Shown: piece after piece, positions 1-10,680 of the stretch
How the letters are laid out: every line of letters starts with the position of its first letter
Position numbering within the stretch: position 1 is the first letter of the stretch
Source: Dasypus novemcinctus
Lineage: Eukaryota > Chordata > Mammalia > Cingulata > Dasypodidae
DNA: 64,000 nt
NCBI RefSeq assembly: GCF_030445035.2
Contig: NC_080673.1
Span: forward strand, 201,126,216-201,190,215
Reading direction: 5' to 3'
The notes under the pieces: generated by a model
Databases searched by the model: none
Seen by the model: only the letters and a program-made list of their open reading frames with translations
What the model was told of the DNA's origin: nothing
Program-made: the position numbers and the translations under genes

Positions 1-540
1 GGCACAATAATGACTTCCCGCAGGGGGAGAGAGTGGGAGGGTGTCACCCACTTTCCTGGCAGAGGGGAACCCAGCAGACCTGCCCCTACAGATGCGACAG
101 CTGCTGACATGTGGCACCTTCCCCTTCTGCCAGTGCCATTTTAGGTGCTCTGTTCCGATTGTGCCACCTAATTCTCAGCACGGAGCTTTAAGGTGGGCCT
201 GCAGGGTTGACATCCCACTCGCAGAGGAGTTGAGCAGATGCACGGCCTCTAATCCAGAGAGACTTTGCTGGAGGTTGTCCCCCGCCTCTCTGAGCCTCAG
301 TTTACTGGTCCGAGGAAGAAGCTGTGGGTGAGTCAAACAGAAGTGTGCAGAGTGGCAGGGCTGGGTGGCAACTTACAGGCTCCTCGTCAGTGGTCGGGTT
401 GCTAAGATCACCCAAAGGTGTCCTGAGCCCCGCAGCTGGAGCCAAGAGCAGGGCGGAGACAGGGGTGTCCTTGTCGTTGGATGGTGACAGGATGGACGCA
501 AAAAGACAAACCTCTTTAATCCTCTCCCCAGGACTCACCA
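1..540. other. Unique-looking sequence, no gene seen
   Basis: Moderately GC-rich sequence with short open frames overlapping on both strands. None has recognisable protein similarity or convincing splice-site context. I recognise no repeat except short MIR-like phrases. This could be intergenic or intronic. Confidence 0.5.
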
Positions 541-620
541 CTAAAATTTATTTTATAAGTGAGGAAAGCCAGGCACAGAGAGGGTAAGTGACTTGCCAAA
601 GGTCACACTGGTGTCGAAGA
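541..620 (-). repeat. MIR SINE fragment
   Basis: The stretch reading GAGGAAAGCCAGGCACAGAG...GTGACTTGCCAAAGGTCACAC is the reverse complement of the MIR core phrase (TGTGACCTTGGGCAAGTCACTT...). MIR is an ancient tRNA-derived mammalian SINE. Only the central part is recognisable and the ends are approximate. Confidence 0.7.
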
Positions 621-1690
621 ACCGGTCCCCCACCCATGCCCCTCACCCGATGCTGCTGCCGTCTCTGGCTTGAAGGTAAGAAATGCACCTCAAAGCCCCC
701 CATGTTTGAGTCGCCGGCCCCCATCCTTTCGGAGGCCCCAGGGAGGTGCTGGCTCCATTCCACCTTGGAAACTGGTCTCTTTTCCAGTATTCAAGACGGG
801 AGCCGGAGGCAGGATCCAGTTCTGGCCGCGTTCCTCCACTGGCAGACCCCTCCCCCACCGGCTCTGAGCAGGTCTCTAAACCAGGTGGGACTTGGAGAAG
901 CTGTTCTGCCGGTCACCTCAGAGATGTGCCGTTGTCACCAGTAGGGCCACCGACCTCATGTAAGATGAAAAACCTGAAGTTAGAAGGGGACGTGCTGGAC
1001 TCAGTCAAGGTCACTGCAGGAAGTCTGGGCAGGGATCCCCAATATCAGTCCAGTGTTCCTCCCTGCCTTCCTTCCTTCCTGGTTGAACAAGGCCACATCC
1101 GTCCTCCCCTCCTGGGACCTGGAGGCAGCAGAAAGACACCACCCATTAAATAGGTATTTCAGGTAAAGATGATTGGGGGGCGGGGGGGGGGGTCGGATAC
1201 AAAGCACACTGGCAGCCCATTTGGGACAAGGAAGTCAAGGTGTGCCTCTCTGTGGAGGTGGCTTGGGAGCTAAGACTTGAGAGCCAAAGGAAGATACTCC
1301 CTTACAGGGGGGCCGGCCAGTGCAAAGGTCCTGAGGCAGGACGGGCCGATGTATTTGGGTAATGATTGTAAGAAGGCCATTGTGCCTGGAATGGCCTCTG
1401 GTGAGCTTGGAGCAGGACTCCTCAACTCACTCTGCTCTGGCCCCTGGGTGGACAATGGGGGCTGGGGGTGGGCCAGGTAGGAGGAGCTACGGGCCGAAGT
1501 TAGAGGGGAAGTGACGGCTGCCTGGACCAAAGGGAAGAGTCACCCCGCCCCCCCCACACACCACCCCACCCCCGCCCCGGAAGGCCTGAGAAACTTGGCG
1601 GCGGGGTGGAGGGGGGGTTCGGCGCATCAGCAGACCCCACTGGAGCGTCCTTTCCTTGGGAACTCACCTGGTAGGAGATCCGGAGGACCA
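621..1690. other. Unique-looking sequence with a G-run
   Basis: I find no gene. Positions 1175-1192 are an almost pure G tract (one C), probably a slippage-prone simple repeat. A C-rich, low-complexity patch lies at 1544-1580. The several 60-135 residue open frames overlap each other on opposite strands, as expected by chance in GC-rich DNA, so I do not call them. Confidence 0.5.
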
Positions 1691-3080
1691 GTCCCCAGCG
1701 CATGGCCTCCGAGCCCCCGAAATGCGGCAGCGCGAGCTCCCGGGGCCAGCTGGGCGTGAGCGGCGAGCAAGAGTCCACCGCAGACAACCCCCCGGGGCGA
1801 CCGCAGCTCCCACTCCCCTCCCTCTGACACCCGCGGCGGCTCCCGCGGCGCAGCTGGGCGCCAGCTGTGCGCTCCCCGCCCGTGCGCTCGCGGAGCTCTG
1901 CGGTCCTCGACGGCCTGCCCGGCGCCCCTCCTGCAGCCCGGGAAACTGAGGTTTGGAAGCCAGCGAGGGAAGGGAATTGCTCCGTATTGGGGGTGTACGG
2001 GTGCCAGGCCACGCGCCAAAGGCTTGGCTCACACGGTCCGGTTTAATCCAAACGAAAAGCGGAGACACTGGGGGGACTATCAGAACCACCCTGCTCGGAG
2101 GAGCACCCCGCGGCTCCGAGAGGGGAAGGCACTTGCCCAAGGTCACAAGGCTAGCCCAGACTCCAGTCTTGGGAGGCGAATGAGATGTCCAGGGCGCCAC
2201 ATTTGGGGAGGCGCTCGCCTTCAGTCTGGCTTGTGCCAGTGGGGGGGGGGGGGAGGTGAGGGGCCTGGAGGGCAGGGATGAAATACCCACAGGGTGGACA
2301 CATTGCCCTCTCTATTATCCGGATAATTGTCTCCATTCTGCTCCTCCCTGGAACTGCCTCTCAGAAGGCTCGCCGCTCTTCCTTCCCGGTTCCGCCTGGG
2401 TACTTGTGCCTCAGTTCTTGCTCCAAGTAGATATACCCGTTACCTCCTGGCATGGGAGCCCCCTGACGGAGGGCTGTGGCTGGGTGGATTTAAATTGTTT
2501 TCTTTCCCGTGACGTGCCCAGGAAGGCGCGGAGCCGGGAAGCAAGCTCCTCCAGCCCCCAGGTGAGCGCCCCCCGGGAGCCAGGCGCGGTGCCAGGCCCG
2601 TGCCCGCGCCGTCTCAGTGCGCACCGCGGCTCCTAAAGGGAAATCGTGCCTTTATTTCCTCTTCACAGACGGGGCGATGGTGCCCAGCTCCCCAGGCCGG
2701 CCTCGGCGCGAGCCCTCCGAACCGGGGCTCCCGACCCGGCGCCGCAGTCTTTCCCGGCGCCCTGGGTAGGTGTCGGCGGCGAGCGGCGAGGGCGCGGGGA
2801 GGCTCCGGGGACCTGCGCGGACGGGACAGGGGGCGGCGCGCCTTCCCCGAGCGCCCCCGGGCGGCCGAGCGCCAGGCTCCTCCCGGCCGCTCAGGCGGCT
2901 GCTCCGGGCCGGGGACGCGGGCGGCCTGGCCCGGGAAACGCCACCGGCCTTGTGGGTGGGAGTCCCGCGCGGCCCCGCGCCGGGTATCCGGAGCTGCGCG
3001 GGGGCCTGGATTTCCGGAGAGGCGACCCCCCCGGGGTCTGGCTCCAGAGGCCATGACCGCCAGGCCGGGGGACCAAAGGG
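1690..3080. promoter_or_regulatory. CpG island, candidate promoter
   Basis: Two GC-rich blocks (about 1690-1950 and 2520-3080) retain many CpG dinucleotides. In 2701-2820 I count roughly ten CpG per 60 bases by eye, whereas the rest of the window has about one or none per line. In mammals such islands usually mark promoters of widely expressed genes or developmental regulators because they escape germline methylation. I cannot assign a transcription start, direction or first coding exon. Open frames run through the island on both strands (for example 2600-3181 plus and 2614-3090 minus), but they are arginine/proline/glycine-rich composition artefacts with no recognisable domain. A MIR-like fragment (about 2105-2150) and a 13-base G-run (2241-2253) separate the two blocks. 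It could be the 5' end of an unseen gene, a noncoding RNA promoter or an orphan island. Confidence 0.55.
2105..2152 (-). repeat. MIR SINE fragment
   Basis: GGCACTTGCCCAAGGTCACAAGGCTAGC is the reverse of the conserved MIR segment. It lies between the two CpG-rich blocks. Ends are approximate. Confidence 0.6.
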
Positions 3081-3189
3081 CGGCAAGCAAGGAGCCGGGA
3101 ACGGCGTCCGTCTTGCTCTTGTTTCACCTCATCCCGATTTCTTCCCTCTTTCTCTTGTCTCTCTTCTCTTATTTGTGCTAGGCTTATTA

Positions 3190-3345
3190 TAATTACTTGT
3201 GATAAAGAGTGTAAAGTGCTTAGTACTGTTCCCAGGACACACGTACATTTAACAAATATTTATTGAACACCTGCTATGTTTCGCGCCAGCTCTGCTAGAT
3301 GCTGGGGCCGAGCTGCGACACAGCCCCTGCCCAGGGCAGCGCAGG
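3190..3345 (+). repeat. MIR/L2-like ancient repeat
   Basis: GTGTAAAGTGCTTAGTACTGT followed by AACAAATATTTATTGAACACC and GCTAGATGCTGGGG matches phrases near the 3' end of MIR and L2-type ancient mammalian repeats. It is diverged and the family split is uncertain. Confidence 0.6.
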
Positions 3346-4084
3346 AGGAGAGTGGAAGCGGCTGCTCCTACCAATAAAATGGGAAAAACCCACATGCTAC
3401 CTCGCCTGCTGCATCTAAAACAGAGGGGTGTGGCAGCCTGGGAGGGTGTGTGTGTCGCTCTGAGACGTCTGAGTAGAATAAAAGGGTCCAGGCCGATGGA
3501 CCAGCAAAGGCAAAGTCCCCAAGAATGGACGTGGGGGGCGTTGGGACTCCGCAGCCGCCCTTTGGGGTGGAGGGCTCTGGTGGGACTTGGCCTGCTAAAG
3601 GGCTTTTCAGCAGAATTCCTGAGCCTCGTCCCCTGGGTCTTCCCCTCTCGCAGGCAAGGGGACAGGTTCTCAGTGTGTCCTTTAAGGCAAGGGGACTCAG
3701 GTCCCGAGGCTGGCCCGTGGCCACCCAGAGGTCCGGGGTAAAGCCAGGGTGAAAAGGCAGGTGCTGGCCCCCGCGCCCACATCGCATCCATTTCAGTAAG
3801 GCCAGGGCATCTTGGATGGGCTGCTGGAAGTGGCAGAGCACGGAGCAGAGGGCAAGGCCTGGCGTCTCCCTCATGGAGCTGGCAGTCTAGGGGGGACGAG
3901 CAAGAAATAAATCCACACACATGTAGGTACCCATCTACCCATGTGACCAAAACCAAGCCAGGGGAGGGGGAGGGCATGAAGAGTGGTGCAGGGGCAACTT
4001 TCAACAAGGAAAGAACTCCTGTTGAGCTCAGAGACTGGCCTCTGGAGAGCTCGGTAGGTGTTGGTGGCTGAGGACCTATATCTT
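3346..4084. other. Unique-looking sequence, no gene seen
   Basis: Contains open frames on the minus strand up to 252 residues (3249-4007). These have no recognisable family and overlap a plus-strand frame. Short MIR-like words occur near 3800-3900. Nothing else is recognised. Confidence 0.45.
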
Positions 4085-4363
4085 GGGGATAATGACCTGG
4101 GAACCAAACCTGGGACCTCTTGTGTCTGGGAGGGAGGCATCCAATTGCTTGAGCCGTATCTGTTCCCTGCTTGTTGTGTCTCTAGTTATGTTTCCTTCTT
4201 GTGTCTCCCTGTTGCATCATTTCATTGCATCAGCTTGCCTTGCCAGCCCATCGTGTCAGCTTGCTGTCTTTCTCATCTTCTTTAGGAGGCATGGGAACTG
4301 AACCCAGGACCTCCCGTGTGGTGGTAGGCAGGCACCCAACTGCTTGAGCCACATCTGCTTCCC
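4085..4363 (-). mobile_element. DAS-like SINE, dimeric
   Basis: Read on the minus strand it begins GGGAAGCAGATGTGGCTCAAG (Pol III A-box region) and has a GGTCCTGGGTTCAGTTCCC-type B box about 45 bases later. A second tRNA-like unit follows at about 4085-4166 (ATACGGCTCAAGCAATTGG and GGTCCCAGGTTTGGTTCCC). This is the tRNA-derived head of the armadillo SINE, here apparently in a two-unit form. I do not see a clean target site duplication, so the insertion is older than the others in the window. Confidence 0.8.
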
Positions 4364-6029
4364 TGAACTGGCTCTTGAGTATGCCACTGTCCAAGGGAGC
4401 ACGACATCAAATAGCAAATAAAGCTCCCACACCAGGTGGCGGTTCCATGACAACTTCTATCTTTACCTTTACCAGCTCATCTTCCCCTGCTGTTTGGACA
4501 AGAGGCTCTGAATTTTCATTTCGCACTGAACCTCGTGAATGATGTAGCCAGTCCTACTGCAGGTGCTGGATGGCTGTGGGTATTTCTTTCTGGAGTTGCA
4601 GGTGCCGCTGACCTGGTCAGCCAGGCTGACTGTTGCTCTAGGCTGGGTGCAGGCTAGAGCAACAGCTCAGCTAATGAACAGGTCTTCATGAAAAGAACAT
4701 CCCCCTGCCTCTCTGTGGACCCCAGCTTTACGAGGAGGCACTCTGAGCCGCCTTGCAGGGCAACCACTGCCCACTTCAGGCCAGATACAGACACAGCAGT
4801 TGGGGCTCCAGAAGTCCCCAGTCTTGGAACCAGAGAGCAGGCCGGGCACAAAGATGGCCATGGAGACAGGTCATAGGGGGAAACCGAGGCCCAGAGAGAG
4901 CTGGTGACATCTCAGAGTCATGCAGGGAGGTGTAGAGAGAGCTGCCTGGCCCTCAGGTCTTCTGACTCCGTTTACTCTCCCTAGCCTCCTGCTTCATGGA
5001 TCTCCAGTGGTCCCTGAGAAGGGTCTCCCTCCAAGGTCCCTTCCGAAGCCACCAAGGAAGCCGGGCATCTGCCTGGGATCCTAAAAGTCAGGCTAGAATT
5101 CTGCAAGTTGAGTCCCCTCCTCAGGACCCAAAGAGAATCACTCAAGTGTCTCCTCTCGGCTCGCCCAGCCCTGGTACCTCCTTCCTGTCTTAGTTCTCCT
5201 CCTAGCACTGATCACCATCAGACCCTCTCCTGTTGTTTCCTGCCTGGTTTGCCCCTGGAATGTAAGCCAGGCCTTTGCTGGTTTCCTTCATCCTGGTTCT
5301 GGATACAGCGAGCAAATGCCCGATGTCTGTGGAAGGAATGCCCAAATGAATGCATGAACTCCTCATCGTCCACGTGCGTATCCAAGACTGGGACGCCCAC
5401 GGTTTCAGGAGGCTTCTCATCCATTCCTCTCCCCATCTGGCCACTCACTCAGCACCAGGCGCCTTTGACTCATTGTCGATGGGATTTTCTGAGCACCAAC
5501 AGTGTACCAGGAAGGGGGCTAGTGCTGGGAGTACAGACAGCATCGGCCCCTATTGAGCTCTGAGTGTACAGGGAAACGGACATTCATTAAAGACTGCAGA
5601 ATACATTTTAACAGGTGCGGGAAGACAGCCCTGCCCCGACGAGAGTGTAGCGCACGTCGTGCTCTTTACCAATCACTATTGCCCGTGACGGCGTTATTCT
5701 CTTCCTTTACGACGGAAGCTCAGAGAAGGCAGGCCACCCAGAAGAGCTGAGTGGCAGAGCAGGGGTTCATTTTATCCAGTCCAGGCCTCTTCCCAGCCTG
5801 TCCCCAGGGAGGCCCTTCTTTCATTGAGCTAAGACTCCAGGTACCATCCTCCCAAGTTCATTCCTGTCCTTCCGATGCACCTTGGTTGAGTTTAAAAAAC
5901 TGATCACGAGTGGCCCTTCTTCAGTCTTCCCCACGTGCCTGTCCTGTGGCTGAGGCATTGCAGCCTCTTCTCTTGTGGGTGGGCACCGCTGAGAACTCCA
6001 TTCTACACACACGGGGGCTTGCCTTGCTA
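4364..6029. other. Unique sequence with scattered MIR/L2 words
   Basis: No gene recognised. MIR-type phrases in reverse orientation occur near 4880-4930 (AACCGAGGCCCAGAGAGAG). A MIR/L2-type phrase lies near 5480-5540 (GAGCACCAACAGTGTACCAGG). The open frames here do not resemble a known protein. Confidence 0.45.
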
Positions 6030-6140
6030 AGGTCACATGGCTGGTAAGCGCAGAAACAGAGGCCTGGGCTCAAATCCCAGTTCTGCCACTTCCTGACCAG
6101 GCCATGGGCGGCTTGCTTTCCCGTGGAGTCTCGGTATCAT
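6030..6140 (+). repeat. MIR SINE fragment
   Basis: GGGCTCAAATCCCAGTTCTGCCACTTCCTGACCAGG is the tRNA-like/core junction of MIR on the plus strand. Diverged, with approximate ends. Confidence 0.7.
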
Positions 6141-6193
6141 TGTTGGGATTCGTGCCGTCTTGGCTCTGTGTGTCCACTTTTTTTTCCTCTCTC

Positions 6194-6944
6194 TTTATTT
6201 TTTTTTAAATGTTACATTCAAAAAATATAAGAGGTCCCCATATACCCCCTACCCCGCACCCCACTCCTCCCACATCAACAACCTCTTTCATCATCGTGGC
6301 ACATTCACTGCATTTGGGGAGTACATTTTGGAGCACTGCAGCACCACATGGATAGTGGTGTACATTGTAGTTCACACTCTCCCCCCGTCCACCCAGTGGG
6401 CCATGGCAGGACATACAATGTCCAGCATCTGTCCCACCCAGGACAATTCCAGTTCCTGAAAATGCCCCACATCACATCTCTTCTTCCCTCTCCCTGCCCT
6501 CAGCAGCTACCGTGGCCACTTTCTCCACATCAATGCTACAATTTCTTCCATTACTAATCACAATAGTTCCATAGTAGACTACCCGTAAGTCCACTCTAAT
6601 CCTTACTCTATTTCTCCATCCCATGGACACTGGGATGGTTATGTCCACTCCACCTCTATATTGAGAGGGGGCTTAGATTCCACATAGCTGATGTGTGCAA
6701 TTCTCCTGCTTGCAGTTGTAGGCGCTCTTGGCTCCCTGGTGTGGTGGTTGACCTTCTTCACCTCCCTGTTAGCTGACCTGGGTAAGTCTAATAAACCAGA
6801 GGGTAGGAGTTGAAAGTCTGCTGAGGCTCAGGGCCTGGCTGTCACATGGACAGTCGAGATTCAGGTCTCCTGAGTATACACCAACGCCAGCACCAACCAC
6901 AGGTCCAGTAAAAGTGACAGAAGAGGCATGTGTAGAAAGGCCAC
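6194..6944 (-). mobile_element. Family X retroposon, 5'-truncated copy
   Basis: The minus strand ends in ...CCCCATATACCCCC-type sequence (seen in plus orientation at 6236-6255) and an A-rich tail (poly-T on plus, 6196-6210). The body aligns by eye with the copies at 12.6, 25.5, 61.5 and 61.9 kb through shared phrases: GAGCACTGCAGCACCACATGG, GTGGGCCATGGCAGGACATAC and GTGTGGTGGTTGACC. It stops at GAAAGGCCAC, so about 1.1 kb of the 5' part is missing. Polyadenylated and 5'-truncated structure fits L1-driven retroposition. I do not know the family name. It could be an L1 3' UTR of a xenarthran subfamily or a nonautonomous element. Confidence 0.75.
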
Positions 6945-7102
6945 TTAATGTGAGGGAGGCTGAGGGGGCTCTCCAGCACCGAGCGTGAGCTTGTCTGAGC
7001 AACATCTGTGGTGTCAGACACGGCCAAAGGCTTTGCTTCTGTTTTTGCCCTGAACTTTCTTGACGGCCCCATTTCTAGATGAGGAAACAGGCCCGGAGAA
7101 GT

Positions 7103-7220
7103 TAGGGAACTCCGGAGGCTAGGGAACTCCGGAGGCAAAGTGTAGGAGCTTGGGCTTGAACCCTTGTCTGACTGACTCCAGAACCCGTGCTCTCGTCCGT
7201 GCTCTCATCCGTGCTCTTGC
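7103..7220. repeat. Short local tandem duplications
   Basis: AGGGAACTCCGGAGGC occurs twice in a row at 7103-7136. At 7185-7220 a 12-base unit CCGTGCTCTCGT is present three times with small changes. These are replication-slippage-type local duplications. Confidence 0.75.
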
Positions 7221-7384
7221 TTTCCTCTCACCCCAAGTCTTTCCTTTGGACAAATGACCCCCTTCTTTCAGTGGGTCCTGACACCTGACTTTTAAGACCC
7301 TCCAATTTGCCCTCTGGGCAGTCCTGTCCCATCTCCCACAGCAGCTGCTGGAGGGGGCTTTCGAAAATTTCAGTAGGGTCATTT

Positions 7385-7735
7385 CAGTCGCCAGCTCCCA
7401 ACCCTTCAGGGACTTCCCATCTCACTCACAGTGAAATGCAGACTCTTGTGCTGGCCCACAAGGATTGATGTGACCTGGTCCCTGCGCTGCCTTGGTAACA
7501 ATCGCTCCCTCTGTTGAAATCCTCAAGCCAGCACTTGCGCGCCTGCCTCGGGGCCTTTGCACGTGCCGTTCCCTCAGCCTGGAATGCTTTTCCACTGGGT
7601 ATTTGCATGCCCCTCCCTTGTCTTTCTCTCTCCCTCGCTCTGGTCTTTAGTGTCCATCTGCTCACCTTCTCTAAAATTGGCCCCTCGTCACTCCTCATGC
7701 TCATCCCTCACCTTGCTTTGCCTTTCTTCATCTAA
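7385..7735 (+). repeat. L2 LINE 3' fragment
   Basis: CCTTCAGGGACTTCCCATC, CTGGCCCACAAGG, GACCTGGTCCCTGC and GGGGCCTTTGCACGTGCCGTTCCC appear in the order of the 3' part of L2, an extinct mammalian LINE. The ending TCTAAGTCCCTCGTGACAG fits the weak end of L2. Ends are approximate. Confidence 0.75.
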
Positions 7736-8454
7736 GTCCCTCGTGACAGTACAGCGTGTGCTTATGTTTATTTTCTGCTACTCCCTCACCAGACTCCAGG
7801 CTCCAGGAGGGCAGTGGCTTTGTCCGAGTGGCCCTCTGCTGAATCCCAGCAGCTAGCACAGTGCCCAGGAGGGCTTTGGTATTTATTAAGTAAACGAGGG
7901 ATTCTTGTCCTGGTTCTACAAGGAGGAAGCCGGGGGCACCGAGAGGAGCTCGAGACCCTGCCTCTCCTGACGGAGCAGCTGGCCTGCCGACTCAGCTCCT
8001 GGCGGGGGGGGGGGGGGGGGCCCTGGGCCACCCAGGAAGTGGGGAGGTGGGCACTGAGAAATCAGCAACTTGGACTTGACAGCTGGCCCTGGAGGCCCTG
8101 CACCTGGATTTGGGGGAAATGGCAAAGGAGACCACTATCCTTTCCAGGTCAGTCTGCAGCGTCCACTCCGAGCTTGCAAATTCCCCATCCAGAGCCAATG
8201 CAGGATACCTCGAGGCTCAAAGGACAAGAGGCTTTTCCAGGGCTGGAGAGGGCAGCACCACTCCCTGAGGACTTCTAGGAACCTGGACTATTTATTTTCT
8301 GATTTAATCCTCACAAGGAACAAAACGCCTTTACAACCCTGTCTCTCTGCTGCTCTAACGTAGTTTGTCCCGACCTGGGATTTGCCTTTTTTTCTTTCCA
8401 TTTGCAAATATTCTCTCAATTTTCCTAAGGGTTTACGTTTTATAGCTTAAGAGA
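7736..8454. other. Unique sequence with a 17-base G tract
   Basis: No gene recognised. Positions 8004-8020 are an uninterrupted G run, a potential G-quadruplex and a common place for sequencing error. A plus-strand open frame (7814-8278) crosses it and has no recognisable family. Confidence 0.5.
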
Positions 8455-8630
8455 AAGCAGGAGCTGGAAACTTGGGTTCAAATCCTGGCCTCTTGCTGAC
8501 CAGCTGCCCGCTTTTTGAACCTAGGTTATCAGTCTTTCCATCTGTAGAATGGGAGTATGCTACTTTCTGCTCATAGGGCTGGTGTCAGGATTAAATGCTG
8601 CGTGTGGCATGCCAAGGACTCTGTAAGATT
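8455..8630 (+). repeat. MIR SINE, near full length
   Basis: GGGTTCAAATCCTGGCCTC, TTGCTGACCAGCTG, CTGTAGAATGGGAGTATG and GGTGTCAGGATTAAATG appear in MIR order, covering tRNA-like head, core and part of the LINE-like tail. Confidence 0.8.
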
Positions 8631-8799
8631 TATCAGTCTCTTGGGACTCAGAAACTAGGACACCTTGAAGGCGATTGCTGTTTTCCGCCCTCCCAACTCC
8701 ACCCAATATCAGCCAGAAAAGAGAAGGGAAAATAATGAAGGAAAAACACAGACTAATGTCTCCACACTGTGCTCTCACCGCAAAGCAGTGAGGTTGACG

Positions 8800-8890
8800 A
8801 TGGAGGGGTTATGACTCCCATTTGCCAAATGAGGAAACCGTGACCTAGAGAGGTTGAGGAATTTTCTCAAGGTTGCACAGCAGGGAAGGG
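8800..8890 (-). repeat. MIR SINE fragment
   Basis: CCAAATGAGGAAACCGTGACC, GAGGTTGAGGAATTTTCTCAAGG and TTGCACAGCAGG match MIR in reverse orientation. Confidence 0.75.
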
Positions 8891-10150
8891 GCTGGAAATA
8901 GACCCGAGGTGTGGATTTCTAGACCAGCAATGTAATTCCATCACATTCGCACCCTGTGCTGCTGGCCTCTGGATCTGCCTTTGGCATTGCAATGGGCTGA
9001 CTTTTATTTTCACGACTGTGGATGAGCTGAACCCTAAGACATAATAGTGAGGTGGACCCCATGTTGTTATGAATCCCAGGCCAGAGCATAGCAAGTAGCT
9101 CTAAAGAGACTCTCCAGATGCTTTCTCCAGACGTTATTGGATTGTGATGTCCACAAGATAATTATTGGCAAGGATTTCTGAAAAGTGAATATAGGACATT
9201 AATCTTGGGTGCAATTATGGCAAGAGTCATTTAAGCCATATTAGTGGTTGAGTACTTTTCTGTGAAGGTGGATGGGGAAAAGGAAAAGCGGTTTCATTTA
9301 ATGTTCAAATCAATAGCCCCTGGAGGCCTGGAGTACCTGTTTTTCAGAGAAATTGAAGGCCAGCATGAGTAAGGCAGTTGCTCAAGGTCACCCGCTGATG
9401 AGCCAGGTCTGGAATTCACATCGGGTCCTGTGTGACACGGTGCACAGGCTGTTTTAGTCCACCCACGCGGAGACACCCAAGCTTGCTTGAAGTGCCTTTT
9501 CAACACATCAGGGAACTCCGAAAGCACCCTGGGAGGTGGAGCGAAGTATTCATCAAGTACAACCCTTACAGGAAGAGGAAGACTGTTTAAAAAAAAAAAG
9601 AGTGAAAACTAACAAACCCCAAATGGGCTCCAGGCGTTGATGGTTTTCACTGGAGATGGTAAAGGAACAAACTTTGAAATAGTCCTGGGATTTGTTAATA
9701 ATGGGCTGGTAAGAGAATGCTAATGAAACGTTATTATTTTTCCTTGTTAAAATCTAATTTCAAATAATTCCATTCGTCATCCATTTTTTACAAGGAATGA
9801 GAACAAATGTTTTCCAGAGCGTCTAACCAAAATCTCTGTGTGGGTTTCTTATGCTGAGCCAAATAGTCCGTATTTTTCCCAGCCGGCAATTTCCTTCCCT
9901 GCCCACTGGTGGTCCAAGTCCTGTACTTCCTGCTAGTCCAAGCTTCGCCCTCACTGTCCTCATCTGCTAGCCCTGTCCCCACAGACTATTGGAGTTCTGG
10001 GTTCAAACCCAGGATCTGTGTTTTTTCAATCATTAAAAGCATTAGGTTTCTTTTTCCTACTATAAACCATTCTTAAATACATTTAATGCTGCCAAACAAA
10101 AAAAAAAAAAGGAGAAATGTATAAGCATGTAGGGCCTATTTCTCCTCTTC
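8891..10150. other. Unique AT-rich sequence, no gene
   Basis: No repeat is recognised across most of it. A MIR-like reversed phrase lies near 9350-9410. The segment 9540-9800 is unusually free of repeat words and CpG and would be worth a conservation check. Short A tracts occur at 9588-9599 and 10098-10112. No coding feature. Confidence 0.45.
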
Positions 10151-10243
10151 TCCCCAGGTTATCAGTTTAAAAAAAATAACAAATAAATTTTATTGATATA
10201 TGTTAATAAAACATTCATCCAAAGTGTACAATCAATGGTATTT

Positions 10244-10680
10244 TTTTTAACTTAGATCTATTTTTTGTAAAAGATTTGTTTTTTTATATTTATTTCTCTC
10301 CCCTCCCCCCCAAGTGTCTGCTCTCTGTGTCCATGCGCTGTGTGTTCTTCTGTGTCCGCTTGTATTCTTGTCAGCAGCACCAGGAATCTGTGTCTCCCTT
10401 TGTTGTGTCATCTTGCTGCGTCAGCTCTCTGTGTGTGCGGCGCCACTTCTGGGCAGGCTGCACTTTTTTTCACATGGGGCGACTCTCCTTACAGGGCTCA
10501 CTCCTTGCACATGGGGCTCCCCTATACAGGGGAAACCCCTGTGTGGCACGGTACTCCTTGCACTCATCAGCACTGCACATGGGCCAGCTCAACTACACGG
10601 GCCAGGAGGCCCTGGGTTTGAACCCTGGACCTCCCATGTGGTAAGTGGATGCTCCATCAGTTGAGCCAAATCTGCTTCCC
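10244..10680 (-). mobile_element. DAS-like SINE with 14-bp duplication
   Basis: The minus-strand head GGGAAGCAGATTTGGCTCAAC and B box GGTCCAGGGTTCAAACCC are clear. The GC-rich body and an A-rich tail follow. A perfect 14-base target site duplication AATCAATGGTATTT flanks it (10230-10243 and 10681-10694), proving insertion by L1-type machinery into older L1 3' UTR sequence. The tail is odd: after the usual AAATCTTTT-A stretch there are about 12 extra bases (reading TAGATCTAAGTT on the minus strand) before a second A run. This suggests a short read-through or a two-step tail. Confidence 0.92.

Noticed and set aside
2600..3181. Arg/Pro/Gly-rich frames through the CpG island on both strands
   Set aside because: Long frames appear in several registers at once because CpG-rich DNA has few stop codons. 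No domain is visible and no start context stands out.
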